This document shows positions 44,925-56,599 of a stretch of DNA of 64,000 bases, in pieces. Source of the stretch: Plotosus lineatus (taxonomy: Eukaryota; Chordata; Actinopteri; Siluriformes; Plotosidae); contig CM045734.1 of assembly GCA_024760905.1 (NCBI GenBank), positions 37,095,564-37,159,563 of the forward strand, given 5' to 3'. The notes beneath the pieces were generated by a model. The model searched no databases. It was not told where the DNA came from and saw only the letters and a program-made list of their open reading frames with translations. Positions within the stretch are counted from its first letter, which is position 1; each line of letters opens with the position of its first letter. The position numbers and the translations under genes were made by a program.

Positions 44925-45685
44925 TTACAGTGAGAGTTTTAATACAAGCCAATTGCTCACTGGCAGCCAGCGCTACTGTCCATGTCGCATGTTTACATAA
45001 AAAGCATAAACACACATCGTAGTATTGTCATTTAAAACTTGTTTAAGGTATAAATTTATCCTGCACAGAAATATAAGAAAAGTAAATTAAAGCAAGTTTT
45101 TGTATAGTTTATTTTTTCCTTCTTAAAGCAAGATCACAGCAGCTGCTCCTTCACAATGCCCGCGACAGCATCTTCATGACAGCATTTTTGACATTTATTC
45201 AAAATATGAATAAAATGTATTTTTAATATTCAAAAACACGAGGGCCACATTGCTTTCTTCATATTTTTAGGGACGTATTTTGTTAAACAAATTAGCCTTT
45301 CAGAATCATTGACCGTAGCAAGACGTCAGTGTTCGCTCTTTCGATTCAAGCATTATCCACTTGGTATAACAACCAATTATTTAATAAGGTGAAGTATGAT
45401 ATGGAGAATTATTTTTTTATCAAGGAGTTTTATTACACCATCCAAGTTCTGAATAACCCTTCATATCATACAAAAGTTGAATTCTATAAATGTTTCTTGT
45501 TCAGTTCAAATATTTTCAATTTATTCAACATCAATGATGGATAAATCAGGTCGGACAGGAATGTTAAGAATTATTTGATATCTTTCCACAAATCAGAAAT
45601 GAGAAAATATTTTGAATGAACTGAAATGCCTATTATCACCCAGAGGGTGAGCAAATCAAATCATACAGTTCCTGTGTGGCAGATA
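44925..45685. other. unannotated AT-rich intronic sequence
   Basis: No recognised repeats or exons. Confidence 0.4.
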
Positions 45686-45689
45686 TTGT

Positions 45690-45965
45690 TATTAATATAT
45701 TCATTCATGGTGAAGTGGTTGGTGTTGTCACCTCCCCAAAAGCCTCCTCATGTCTGTGTGAGCATCGTCCAAGTCCTCCAACTTTCTCTCACATATTGGC
45801 CAGAGGTGTGAATGTGTGTATGAATAGCTCTCTGTAAAATCTTCGTGTGTTAGCCCCATGATACACTGCCGACCCATTCAGGGTGTACCCCACCTCCTGC
45901 CAAACATCAAGTGGGATTGGACCCAGCTCACCCATGACCCGTAAAGAAAAAGCTTCATGAATAAA
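45690..45965 (+). mobile_element. SINE-B copy, diverged
   Basis: 'catggtgaagtggttggtg' (head), 'gccagaggtgtgaatgtgtg', 'cattcagggtgtaccccacc' and the tail 'aaagcttcatgaataaatg'. The central third is missing. Confidence 0.55.
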
Positions 45966-46224
45966 TGAATATTCATCAATAAAATTAATAAACGATTCAG
46001 TTGAAAGTTCTAAATGTGAAATTAATTCTTTGCACTAACTCTCCTCTATATTTTCTAAACAGCGTTTGGATTGCATTGTTTATTCTGAAAGGTTGATGCT
46101 TTTTTCATATTTATGCTCAAACCACATTTCTCTTTTGTTGGGGGTGGTTTAGACTTTAATAATTCAAGTTAAACAGATTAACTTGATGTCTTGATTCGTG
46201 TTATTGTACCTTGCAAGCACTTAC

Positions 46225-46490
46225 ATGCGATTTGCGTCCCCTGTCCGACTCTCATAGTACGCCAGTCTGTGGTGGATATAGGTGCTGGAGGCCAGGATGG
46301 TGGGAAGGTTCTTGAAGGGGGAGGAGTGAGGGACCTCCCTTGCCCTCTCTTCCAATCTAGTCAGAAGAGCCACAGTCATCCGGCCACACACCTCTATATA
46401 GCAGGAGCACACAGGGAGTAGAGCATCTTCTTTACATACCACAGCCAAAGGGAGGAGAGCATCCAACTCGTCCATCATATCTGCACAGAA
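46225..46490 (-). CDS. kiaa0825: kiaa0825 visible exon 5, phase 0 to 2
   Basis: The exon is 266 nt, after 'tatatcctgcag', ending CGCAT|gtaagt (strong donor). It reads FCADMMDELDALLPLAVVC, then RMTVALLTRLEERAREVP, and ends SRTGDANR. The 'DELDALLPLA' and 'ALLTRLEERAREVP' segments match the family. Confidence 0.85.
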
Positions 46491-46516
46491 CTGCAGGATA
46501 TATATGTGTTACAAAA

Positions 46517-46545
46517 CATTAAATAAATAAATAAATAAATAAATT
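46517..46545 (+). repeat. (AAAT)n short repeat
   Basis: About seven units, 27 nt upstream of exon 5. Confidence 0.85.
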
Positions 46546-46600
46546 TTAAAATAACAGAAAAGTATGACATTATCCTGAATGATAAACACAGATATTGATA

Positions 46601-47087
46601 CAGTGGTACCTCACCTTACGATAGTCCCAGCAAATGAAAAATCCAGGTTACGAAAAACATTTTCCAAATTTTTTTGTCTCTGTATACGAAACAAGTTCTC
46701 CTTACGAAACGCGCCATTCAGGCATTCAAAAACGCTATTCAAACAATAAAATGCGCCATTCAAACATTAAAACAATGCACGAGCTGCTCTCCCACTGACT
46801 ATCTTCCAACATCCCGCCCCGCTGGCCTCCCATTGGCTAGAAGGGATGACGCAGCTCCCTTCCATTAGCTATCTCCCAACATCCCGCCCCGCTGGCCTCT
46901 CATTGGTTAGGACGGATTGCGCAGCTCCCTCCTATTGGCTATTATGGAGCCTTTTCGTGTAAAGGACAGAGTTACTGTTGTTTCATGAGTTTTTCGCGTG
47001 TGCTCATTGCAACGTTATCTTTTGGCTCAGGCTTTTAACCTTGCATAAATATTTGTAAGATTATAATCTCTGCTAAGAAGACATGGT

Positions 47088-47132
<45 letters not shown>

Positions 47133-47412
47133 ATTCCCAGTGCGAGAGAAAAGAGGAAGCGGGCTCGTGGTATGCGGTTGTGTGATATCGCAAGGGAATA
47201 TGGCCAAACCCGTCTATCATCGGTACAATATTGAAGCAGAAGGAGGCCTTAAAAGGTATGCTTTTATATTTTTTAAAGGGTTTAAGAGGTAGTTTTGGGG
47301 GCTTTGGAATGAATCAGGCCTTTTACATGTAAAATGCGGTTCAATTTACGAAAAATCCAGGTTCCGAAAAAGGCTCTGGAACGGATTAATTTCGTAAGCT
47401 GAGGTATCACTG
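46601..47412 (+). mobile_element. Tigger-2 element with an internal (CA)n
   Basis: Ends CAGTGGTACCTCACCTTACG and the inverted 'cgtaagctgaggtatcactg', TA on both sides. 812 bp. The interior has two 'catcccgccccgctggcctc' units. A broken CENP-B-like remnant lies around 47135-47255, and a (CA)n tract at 47093-47129 lies where the copy at 34899 has the transposase start. Confidence 0.85.
47093..47129 (+). repeat. (CA)n microsatellite inside Tigger-2
   Basis: About 18 CA units. Confidence 0.95.
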
Positions 47413-47419
47413 TACTTTT

Positions 47420-48690
47420 ATATGTAAATATGAAAAAATAATCCAAAGGCAAGAGGAGACATTTTAGGATGCCCTCTATCCACTGTATGTGTAAGAACTC
47501 TAAAGCTAGTATGATGTCTAAATGTGTCATATGAATTCTGAAACCCAGTCCAGTGGTGTGGAATTCATGTCCCAGAATTCATGGTTTACTTCAGCAATAG
47601 GCAAGAAGTGTGACTCCAGTACACAGAGCTGATCTTAATACATCAAGCCAAGCCACTTATACCAGATAACACTCATAAGCCAAGTCTAAGAGAATCAGCC
47701 AATATTGTCGTCCAGGCATCCCATCATCAGGACATATGTATCAGTGAGCTCCCATACAGAGGTATCAGCATCCACAAACTAGGCATATTCCATTGCTAAT
47801 AGTAAAACAGCAAAAATATTAGCAGTCCATGCCACACACAATGCAAATGCTTAACCAAGAAGTTACCAGCAGACATGTGCCAAACCTGACCTGCATATGA
47901 GCAACCATTTTTAGCCAGAATATTTGCCAGAGTTTTGGGCATCAGTGAACAGAGGCCTGGCAGATTGTACTAAAACTGTCAACAACCTTCTTGCACTGTG
48001 GCATAGCCAGCTCTTTTGGATGCCATGTGAAAGAGTGAGTGCACTCTTCACTGTTATGGGTTGCTTTTCAGAACATCCAACCCTACCTGGGTCCCTGCCA
48101 TGTTTAAAGTGGCTGCCACAGCTGGCCTAAAGCATGTCAAAGGCATCCAGGGCAGGAGACAGGGGCAGTAACAGACAAATCTCCAGATGCTGCAGAGACC
48201 AGAGTTGATCAAGGGAAATAGCAGGCCATTATCAGCCTCAACAGAGCTTGCAGATAGAGCCAGACTCAGTGTCACTTTGTGTGCTCCATTGGTAAGGGCC
48301 AATTAATTGATTTCTGCTAAGCCAGGTTTGCTGCCCAAGTCTTGAGACCAGGTTAGATTTGCAATAGGGGATATATTTATTTTGTGAGCAATACAAATAT
48401 TTAAATGTATACAGTAATTTGTTCACAGAGCTTTTCATTACAGCCCTAGTTTGAGTTATTGCCATTTGTATTCATCTATGCATCTGTCTATTATATAATG
48501 CTTATCTGAAAGGATTATGAAAGAAGCTGGATACACTTCGATCTAACATTCGGGAAGGAGGAGGGGTACACCCTGAACAGGTCTTCAGTATATCACACGG
48601 CCAGGCAAATGGATCAAGTTTATTCAATTCAAGTGACTGATCACCTAGACTAACAACTAGAACTTCAAATGAGTCCAATAATTTTCATTA
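47420..48690. other. unannotated intronic sequence
   Basis: No exon in phase. The section 47600-48300 is of even composition and could be an old unrecognised transposon; no domain was readable. A (CATC)n-linked tail fragment lies at about 48475-48610. Confidence 0.35.
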
Positions 48691-48699
48691 ATTATGATG

Positions 48700-49034
48700 G
48701 CTTTGGGTGGCGTGGTGGTGTAGAGGTTAACATGCCCGCCTTACAGCAAGAAGGTCCTGGGTTTGAGTTCTGGGGCTCAGTGAAGGTGTTTTTGTGTGAA
48801 GTTTGTGTGTCCTCCTGCTGTTAGCATGGTTTTCTTCCTGGTATTCTGGTTTCTTCTCACAGTCCAACAACATGCACATTTGGCGAAATTGGGTGTTCCA
48901 AATTACCCTTATATGTGAGTATGAATGGTTGTACCTATTGGCCCTGTGATGATCTGTAAGTGGTTCAGGTTGTACCTTGTCTTCCCCGAGAGTCAACTGA
49001 GACCCTAACCTGTTCTGCAAATGAATTAATGAAT
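48700..49034 (+). mobile_element. SINE-B copy interrupted at its tail by SINE-A
   Basis: 'tggcgtggtggtgtagaggt' (head), 'aagaaggtcctgggtttgag' (B-box-like), 'gtgaagtttgtgtgtcctcc', 'tctgtaagtggttcaggttg' and the tail 'gcaaatgaattaatgaat', which continues after the SINE-A insertion at 49384. Confidence 0.85.
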
Positions 49035-49383
49035 CTGTCTTCCTTTCGGCTTTTTCCCTTTTACTCGGGAGTCGCCACAGCGAATCATCTGATTCGCACG
49101 TTTGATTTGGCAGAGGTTTTTACGTCGGATGCCCTTCCTGTCACAACCCTTTATAGCAAGGGACAGAAACACGCTGACGACTTTGCAGCTACTCTTTACG
49201 AAAGTCAGCAATGGTTCTTTTACATGCCTCACACCATAGACAGTGAGAGACATGGCCCGCCTTTTGATAACCCAGTTAGCTGCACTGGGGGGGACAGTGA
49301 CAACCTTGTGGTGAGTGGGACTCGAACCCCCAACCTTTGGATCAGCGATCCAGCGCCCTATACCACTAGACCACCACTGCCCC
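49035..49383 (-). mobile_element. SINE-A copy with perfect 16-bp target duplication
   Basis: Complete in reverse: tail 'tcctttcggctttttccctt', body, B box in reverse 'gggactcgaaccc' (about 49318), and head 'ccactagaccaccactgccc'. 'aaatgaattaatgaat' is repeated exactly at 49019-49034 and 49384-49399. Confidence 0.93.
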
Positions 49384-49399
49384 AAATGAATTAATGAAT

Positions 49400-50530
49400 A
49401 AATGAATGAATGTATGAAGGCTGGTTCACAGCTAAAATATTTATACAAATTGTGCCCTCTTGCCCATTACACTTTGCGTCGAAGGATAAGCCTCCTGGTT
49501 GGGCATGCCATTTCAACAGAGCCTACAGTTAGAACTTAGTCTGGGGATATTTGAATCATGCTCAGTCATGCAATTGGCAAAGGATCTGGAATATTTGAAA
49601 AAGAAAATGCAGAGGGAGAAACAAAACGCTGAGAACCACGATACATTAAATACAACTAGCAGTGGAGATCAATTCAGCAATAAACTAATGAGTATGAACT
49701 ATTGAATGTAAGATCTCTAGCATCATCCACCCATCATTACAATGGCGGTAGATGGCAATAATTCTGCAGCTATTTGTGCAAGTTCAAAGACAGTCACGAA
49801 CATACAGTATGGATTACAATTCACGGTAAATGACTATATGGCATATACAAGTTATTGCTAGAAAACAGACCATTTCTCAGACAGTTCTTTTATGCTGAAA
49901 ATTACAGGGAGGAACAGAAACCAATCTCATCAAATGATAAGAAACCATATTCTTGTATTTGATTTGTTAAAATGACTTGAATACAAGTAAAATTCCAATG
50001 TGAGTTGGATTAAAGTGACTGAATCGCCCGGGCAGAAATGGATGTGAGAGAAGTCAGGCTATTTTCAATTCAAACACTTGCAGCCTTCTCTCCTGTGGCA
50101 CTTGGAAAGAAGAGCAATACTTTATCGCATGCTTCCACATTTGTCCTAAAGAAAGGTTTCTCTTTGCAAGCTGTGAGTGAGAGTGTGATTATGAATGTGT
50201 GCATGCCTTCAAAAAAAAGAAAAAAAAGAAAAAGAGAAAAAGGCTGGGGCGGGGGGGGGGCACATCACTTGAAAGAAAAGACTTCTCGGGGTTATCTGCG
50301 AAGAAGGCAGCCCCATATTTGAGCATGCACATAACATTTTCAGTCTGCTGTCTCCTCCTTCTCTTTCCAAAATGAAGACATCACCCTAGCCCTTTCCCAA
50401 GCACCTCAAAAAGCCCTCTGTTCCCTCCTTTAATCTACACGCATTCATTTTGAAAGAGCAGCATATCAGCAAGAATGACACTGGATAAGGCCACACCAGT
50501 GAGTTCACTGCCAAATTTATTCACCTATAG
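49400..50530. other. unannotated intronic sequence
   Basis: No repeat family recognised apart from a purine/G-rich run at 50212-50260. Confidence 0.4.
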
Positions 50531-50532
50531 AA

Positions 50533-50862
50533 ATGAGTTATAGCACCAGGCACCTTGGAAGTAGTAAAACACGTGTGTATGTACCATGTACACACTCCTT
50601 GGGAATCACCATAGCCTGGGGCAATGTGACCGCAGGCAACAACACCACCACGCTTTTTAAATTTCCAACATTCCATGCTATCAATCAGATAATTGCAACG
50701 CAAGTGAGCGGTGACTTCATGGCTCTTGACGAAATATCTGCACTCACCTATCCCGTCCTGCTGTCCGAGAAAGATATACACAGTACAGTTAGAGCCCCTG
50801 CCAAGTCTGGATCCTCAGTGGTGAGAAAAGGTCTCGAAACAATGAGCCAGTTCGACAGGTGA
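50533..50862 (+). other. open reading frame of unknown status, 109 codons
   Basis: A plus-strand frame opposite to the host gene includes ITIAWGNVTAGNNTTTLFKF and ends just after CGACAG, directly before GTGAGT, a perfect donor consensus. An AG precedes 'cctggggcaatgtg' at 50620. The opposite strand is also largely open. No family is recognised. It may be an exon of an antisense transcript, a fossil, or chance. Confidence 0.2.
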
Positions 50863-50869
50863 GTCAATA

Positions 50870-51430
50870 ACCAGCTCACTTTGGCCGTTAAGAGCTTAGA
50901 AGCATCTGTGAGAGGTAGGTGAAAGTACACGCACGCTCGCTCGGCATTCTCTCAAACCGAAGGTGATGAGGACTCTGGAGGTGTCCGTGAGATTTATGGC
51001 TTTCTCAAGTCCACTGCTTGGATTCAGAGAAGCTTTAACTGAAACAGATCAAAGATATGGATCCCAACAGGACAGCCACTGCAAGGTTATTCCTCCGTAA
51101 GCCTATAAAACATTTAAAAGCTATACTCTGTTGCAGACTTTTTAACAGCTACTTTTGAATGTTGCTGAATTTTGGGCCCTTACTGTGAAGCAGAAGGTTA
51201 AGGGCAACGTGCAGCTAGTGTCAAGACGACATGCTCAATAATTCGGGCATGATTTCAGAGTGATAAATGGTTCTACCAAACATTATGCAGGACGGGAGCC
51301 CTGGCAATACGAGGAAACTCGTACTTGAACCGAGGTATGAATGTATTAATATGAAAGTGTGAAATATTGATTCTGTTAATGCATTTGGACTGGCTAGGCT
51401 CGGAAGACGATCCTGTGGAAGTGTGCTGCC
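50870..51430. other. unannotated intronic sequence
   Basis: Repeat-poor; nothing recognised. Confidence 0.4.
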
Positions 51431-51432
51431 AC

Positions 51433-51555
51433 CTGCTTATGGTCTGCTGTGAAACGTGTCAAGAGTGGTCGGGTCTCTGCGAGTCTCAGGGCAGCAGGGG
51501 ATGCAAATAAATGCACGATGTAACCTTTGAGTCGGGCGCTGCTCATTTCGAAGCA
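51433..51555 (-). CDS. kiaa0825: kiaa0825 visible exon 4, phase 0 to 0
   Basis: The exon is 123 nt (41 codons), between 'gtgtaggtcag' and AAGCAG|gtggca. It reads CFEMSSARLKGYIVHLFASP and ends LLTRFTADHKQ. The start is ambiguous: 'tgtgtag' five bases upstream gives an alternative phase-1 start at 51560, which pairs only with the alternative donor of exon 3. Confidence 0.75.
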
Positions 51556-51954
51556 CTGACCTACACAGAAATGGGTTGTACAGGTCTTAAGTGTGGACAA
51601 ATTCTGACACGTTTGTGATGTGGTTCAGCGAGCGCCAACTGCTCCATCAAATCACAGGAATGAAAGTCAGGATCAACCTTTCAAAGCTTTTTTATTCAAA
51701 TACTTGTATCGACATGAGGAGGATCATCAGTGCTGTAATGTCAATCACGGCTCCTTCAACATCAGCCATGTGCACATTACAGCTTTTTTGTTGGGATAGT
51801 GATAAAATTCCACTGATCAGACACACTGTAAAGCATCAGGTATGTTTATTTAATGATGTAATCATATTTAATCGATGCACAATTTTATCGAAGAGAACTG
51901 AACAATTTAAAAAACCTATTAAAACAGCATCCATTCCTTATGTGCAACAGAATC

Positions 51955-52755
51955 AGTGCTATAGTGGTTTAGCATGTCCAACACACAGCAGAAGGGTCCT
52001 GGGTTTGAGTCATGGGCTAGGCAAGGGCATTTCTGTGTTGAATTACTACAGTGATCTCTCGCTACTTCGTGCTTTAGTTTCTGCGGCTTCAGTGCATCGC
52101 GGGTTTTTCAAAAATATTCATCGAAAATTTAAAAAAGGAAAATAAGGAAAAATAGGGAAAAAGTTAAGGAAAATGCCACAAAACAAGGCCAATGATGCAA
52201 AAAACCCTGAGACAGACAAAAATTAAAAAAAAAAAAAATTGACCCAACCCCCCCGCCCCCAACAAAACTACTTACATTTTTATGCCATCTGAGTGTGTGC
52301 GCATGCATCTGTGTGTGCATGCGCGCGTCTGTATGTGTGTGTATTTACATTTTATTTACATCTTATGCATTATTTTTGAATGTTTAATTGTTATTATAAG
52401 CATTTATAGAGTTGAATATGTATTTAATGATATTATATACACATATACATGTACGTATACGTTAGCGGGGGGGGGGGGGGGGGGACTCGGTCCCGTATGT
52501 CCTCCTCATGCTTTTCATGTTTCCTCCTTGTATTCTGGTTATTTCTGGTTTATTAAAAGACATGCACATTAGCCTTATTAGCCTTATTGGCTGTTCCAAA
52601 CTGCTCCTAGCTGTTAGTGTAAGTGGTTATGTGAGGCCTTGGGATGAACTGATGAGCTGTTTTGGGTATACCCTTCTATTGCCCAAAGTTGGCTGAGATA
52701 GGCTTCGGCCTACCCATGACCGTATATCAATTCAGCAAATGAATGAATATTTGGT
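51955..52755 (+). mobile_element. SINE-B copy split by a MITE-D insertion
   Basis: The left part (51955-52048) has 'acacagcagaagggtcctgg' and 'gggcatttctgtgttg'. The right part (52495-52755) resumes with 'tcatgtttcctccttgtatt', 'gacatgcacattagcc' and the tail 'tcaattcagcaaatgaatg'. The MITE lies between. Confidence 0.75.
52049..52494 (-). mobile_element. MITE-D copy nested in SINE-B
   Basis: Begins CAGTGATCTCTCGCTACTTC after TA. The core 'atttatagagttgaatatgt' is in reverse. The far end is eroded around a run of about 18 G ('agcggggggg'). Confidence 0.75.
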
Positions 52756-52759
52756 ACAG

Positions 52760-53950
52760 TATATGAGACAAAGATCTGCCATGTTGTCTGTAGGTACAAG
52801 TGTGTGGAAGCTTGTGTCCATGGTTGACAATTGACTACCGTCCCACCCAAGGTGCAGTCCTACCTCACACATAGTATTGCTGGAAACAGATCCCCCCCAA
52901 GATCCTGACATATTTAAAATGCTTAATGAAGATTAATGAGTCAACAATTCATGTTTTTAAATTTTAAATGACAACGTGTAAGAAATGTATGGCGGAGACT
53001 GCAGAAGCTTCCTTTAGATCTCAAAGATTAATTCTGGGTAACCTTTATAACAGAACAGCAGTTTCTACTGAATTCCGTGTCTTCAAAAATAAGTGCCTTT
53101 CAAGTCATACATTTCCACTCAAGCTTTCCAGAAACCCTGACACTATGACATAGTCAACAGTAAAATACAGGTTCCTTCTGCGGTTACATTTACATCCAGA
53201 GTAGCTCATCTTCACAATCTATGTATTCAACACATGTGCAACATTGAACATGGAAAGAAAGTTAGTACTTCATGATGATTCAGTCATGATCAGAAACGTG
53301 CCATAAAAATAACTGTTTATATCAAAGTCCAGATGTGTTTCCTGCATTCGTGCCAACCATTTGTACTGGTTTATTTCTTCATGATGACATTTCAGTGCAT
53401 TGTCTTTACAAGTATTTTCTTTTTAGCCTAATTGATTTGAGGCTCTTGATGGTACATCTTTAAAAACTCTTTCCCAAGATCAATTTTCATCTGTAATGAG
53501 TTTCTTTTACGACTTTAAACAAACACATGCTCTCAGCAGGCCGATAGCGAGACCCAAACGACATGCAATCTGCCTAGTTCAGAGGCCCACAGCTGGCGCT
53601 GAGACAGGCCATCAATTCCTAACACCAATGTGAGCGCGCAGCTCTCTGAACAGGGAAATTCGCAATGAGGGATAAAATGAGGCGAGACATCCTGGGCCAA
53701 CACAGGAAACAGCTGGACATGGACTGAACTGTGGAACTTCGGTCCCCTAAGATGGAGCAGATGTCACGATGGAAGATTCATGAATGGAGTTCAATGTCAT
53801 AATAAATCTAGCATTCCCGAAAACTAATGAGTACTAAATAATGACAACATGGACAGATAAATACATTGTGTAGCATCTTCGATCTGATTCCATTACAGAT
53901 TCGCAGCAAAATATTGCGATGAAGCCAGTTTTCACCACATAGATTAGACT
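52760..53950. other. unannotated intronic sequence, partly repeat-free
   Basis: No repeats recognised. The part 53510-53770 ('gcaggccgatagcgagaccc', 'gctggcgctgagacaggcc') is repeat-free and moderately GC-rich, a possible conserved element. Confidence 0.35.
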
Positions 53951-53953
53951 TGC

Positions 53954-54175
53954 CTTCGCAATCATCTTGGGCATCTCTCTCTCTGGACAGACTTCACCTT
54001 CCTGTTTGAGAGAAACACAGGCTAGAGTGATGAGAGGTGAAGAGGAGCTATGTGCTCTCTCCTCTTGCTGCAGACTCTTACTGCAGACATCTTCCAGAAA
54101 CATCTTCACACCATGAGCCATCTGAGGAACCAGGTCTTTAAATGCAGCTCTCCACTCAAACTCCAAACACACCAC
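53954..54175 (-). CDS. kiaa0825: kiaa0825 visible exon 3, phase 0 to 0, GC donor
   Basis: The exon is 222 nt (74 codons), after 'tttgtgtgtgtag'. It reads VVCLEFEWRAAFKDLVPQM, then AHGVKMFLEDVCSKSLQQEE, and ends PKMIAK. The best donor is AAG|gcaagt, a perfect match to the rare GC donor class. The alternative is four bases later, GCAA|gtctaa, a weak GT site that would add one codon plus one base and needs the alternative acceptor of exon 4. Confidence 0.75.
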
Positions 54176-54474
54176 CTACACACACAAACACAGCAACTAC
54201 AACTGATCAGGTTCAACAGCGTAAAATGTAATATGCCTTCTTTGTAAAATAAAAAACACTGAATAAATTCATGGATTTCAATAGGAAAATCAATAATTAT
54301 GAGATGAAGTCAGAATTTTTTTTTCAAATAAACTATGTCCCAGTGTATTTTACTTTTCTCATACCGCAAATATTGTGCAATGCTACCCTTTTATTGTTGT
54401 TTTTTTCCCATTCATGGGTACATTTACTGATGTGAACCATCAACAGAAGTAACTCCATCCTTAAACTCATTCAT

Positions 54475-54597
54475 TCACTCATTTTCTGTCACAGCTTAAT
54501 CCTAATTAGGGTCACGGGGAGGCTGGTGCCCATCCTAGCCGAATCTGGGCGAGGGCAGAGTACATCCTGGACAGCTCGCCAGGCCATCACAGGGTTT
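54475..54597 (-). mobile_element. mosaic-type SINE tail, truncated
   Basis: 'tcattttctgtcacagctta', 'agcctccccgtgaccc' in reverse, 'gagtacatcctggacagctc' and 'gccaggccatcacagggt': the second half of the mosaic SINE without the SINE-A body. Confidence 0.75.
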
Positions 54598-54599
54598 GG

Positions 54600-55450
54600 G
54601 TCTCAGAACGTTAATTTTTACACCAGTGCGTTTATTATAAGAAACCAGACAGAAACATTTAGTGTTATCGAGATATTTAAATATTCAGATTTCACCCCCA
54701 GTATTCAACTCAAATTATGTGAACTTGGACAAGAAAATTTAAAATGTGATCATTTTAGCAGTAGGAGTCAATGGGGAGAGTTTAATTGTTTTTGTTTCCT
54801 TTTTAGATTTCATTTAAACATATTATTTCAGCGAAGGGAAAAAAGAGAGTACAGTAGTTTAGTTTTATTGAGGTGAACTATATGAACACCACTCGTTTTA
54901 ACTTCTAAAATATATTATAAATTATAAACAAATTTTACCAACCGCTATACTAAAGCTGGCATTGTTTTCACTTATGTTAATTTGTGGCCTTGTAGTTTTT
55001 ATTTATTTTTTGTTGCCATGGACACCTATATCTCAAAAATCGCTGGGTATATCACTGTCATATTTATAGGGAAGAAAATTGGGACCACATTTTGAAAAAG
55101 GTTTATGAAAAGGCCATTGAAGGTCAAGTTCAAGGTCCTCCACATGGCTGTCAAATGTTTATAATAGGCAGGCAGGCAGGCAGTGGTTGGTCGGAATGGG
55201 GCCTCTAGTGATAATATCTAAATATACGAGTGTAACCATGACAACACACATAAGAGTATTAGTTTCCTTTAAAAAAAAATGTGTGATGTGTTATTTCATT
55301 AGTTTGAAGGGACAAACACGAGGAATTAGACCAACTGTGCACAGTGATACCTTTCTTGTTGTAGGGCACTTCCTGTGTGTTATTTTCATACTAAAAAGGG
55401 CCCTTTATTATGCAGTGCACAGTCGGTCACGGCTAACAGCATGACTCTGT
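54600..55450. other. unannotated intronic sequence
   Basis: AT-rich. A short (GGCA)n run lies at 55167-55183. Nothing else recognised. Confidence 0.4.
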
Positions 55451-55457
55451 GACGTAC

Positions 55458-55531
55458 CTCTGTACTCTGCAGCAGCAGGTCTTGTGTGACTTTACTAATC
55501 TCTGCATCATCCCTGACTTTCTTTAGATTCC
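55458..55531 (-). CDS. kiaa0825: kiaa0825 visible exon 2, phase 1 to 0
   Basis: The exon is 74 nt, between 'ctcttgctgtgcag' and ACAGAG|gtacgt. With the G of exon 1 it reads GNLKKVRDDAEISKVTQDL and ends LLQSTE. It is short, but both splice sites are good and the phase fits on each side. Confidence 0.75.
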
Positions 55532-55599
55532 CTGCACAGCAAGAGAGAAATCCATTAACATTTACAGGATTTGTCAGACACTCTTTATCCGAAAACAAT

Positions 55600-55742
55600 T
55601 TACTAATTTTTTTAATACAACTGAGCAATTGAGGGTTAAGGGCCTTGCTGATGGGCCCAACAGTGGTGATAATGGGGATTGAACCGCTGACCTTTGGATC
55701 AGTAACCCATTGCCTTTACCCACTAAGGCACCACTGTCCACC
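55600..55742 (-). mobile_element. tRNA-derived SINE (fourth family)
   Basis: In reverse: 'ggtgccttagtgggtaaagg' (head), 'gatccaaaggtcagcggttc' (B-box region), 'ccccattatcaccactgttg' and 'gcaaggcccttaaccctc'. A type widespread in catfish-like and cyprinid-like genomes. It lies about 70 nt upstream of exon 2. Confidence 0.7.
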
Positions 55743-55797
55743 TGTGCACATTAACACAGAAATAGCAAACAACTTCAAAATAATTAAAAGTAATACA

Positions 55798-56224
55798 CAG
55801 TGATCCCTCGCTACTTCGTGCTTCAGATTCTGCGGCTTCAGTACATCGTGGGTTTTTCAAAAATATTCATCGAAAAATAAAAAATAAGGACATTAAGGAA
55901 AAATAGGGAAAAGTTAAGGAAAATGCCGCAAACAAGGCCAATTATTCAAAAAAAAAAAAAAAAAAAAACCCAAAAAAATCCCACCAAACAATAAAAGTCA
56001 ACAAAACTACTTACATTTTTATGTGAGGTGCGCATGCATTATTTTTGAATGTTTAATTGTTATTATAAGCATTTATAGCATTGATGAATATGTATTTATT
56101 GATTTTTTTATACACATATACATGTACGTATACATCAGTCAGGGGGGTCGATCCTACTTCGTGGAAATTGGCAGTTGCAGGGGGGCCTCGGTCCCCATTA
56201 ACCGCAGAAAGTGAGGGATCTCTG
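55798..56224 (-). mobile_element. MITE-D copy
   Basis: Left end CAGTGATCCCTCGCTACTTC, right end 'gtgagggatctctg' followed by TA. The core is in reverse. Confidence 0.85.
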
Positions 56225-56339
56225 TACTTTACCAGTTAACAATAGATACACTACGTAGAGATTGAACGATGAGCAGACAAAACCACAACCATCCATGATG
56301 CTCCGTAAAACCTCAAGTCGCCCTCTTTACTGTGCCCCG

Positions 56340-56510
56340 GTGCCAGAGCATGACTTCAGTGTTCCACAGGGAAAGAAGGGAAACTGCTACAATTATTGGA
56401 AAAACTACGCTTTGTGTTCACACCACATTAGGAGATGGTGAAGTTTATTTGAACCCCAGACAGCTGCAGCCATATTAGCAGTAATCCATGGCTGGATGAA
56501 GAGGAGGATA
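56340..56510. other. unannotated intronic sequence
   Basis: Repeat-free, borders the TG microsatellite. Confidence 0.35.

Positions 56511-56512
<2 letters not shown>

Positions 56513-56590
<78 letters not shown>
56513..56590 (+). repeat. (TG)n microsatellite
   Basis: About 38 TG units. Confidence 0.97.
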
Positions 56591-56592
<2 letters not shown>

Positions 56593-56599
56593 CAGCAAA

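Noticed and set aside
50740..50930. Minus-strand candidate exon (LSNWLIVSRPFLTTEDPD) before 'ggatag|gtgagt'
   Set aside because: In the only open frame a TAG stop lies right at the donor, and exons 4 and 5 already join in phase without it.
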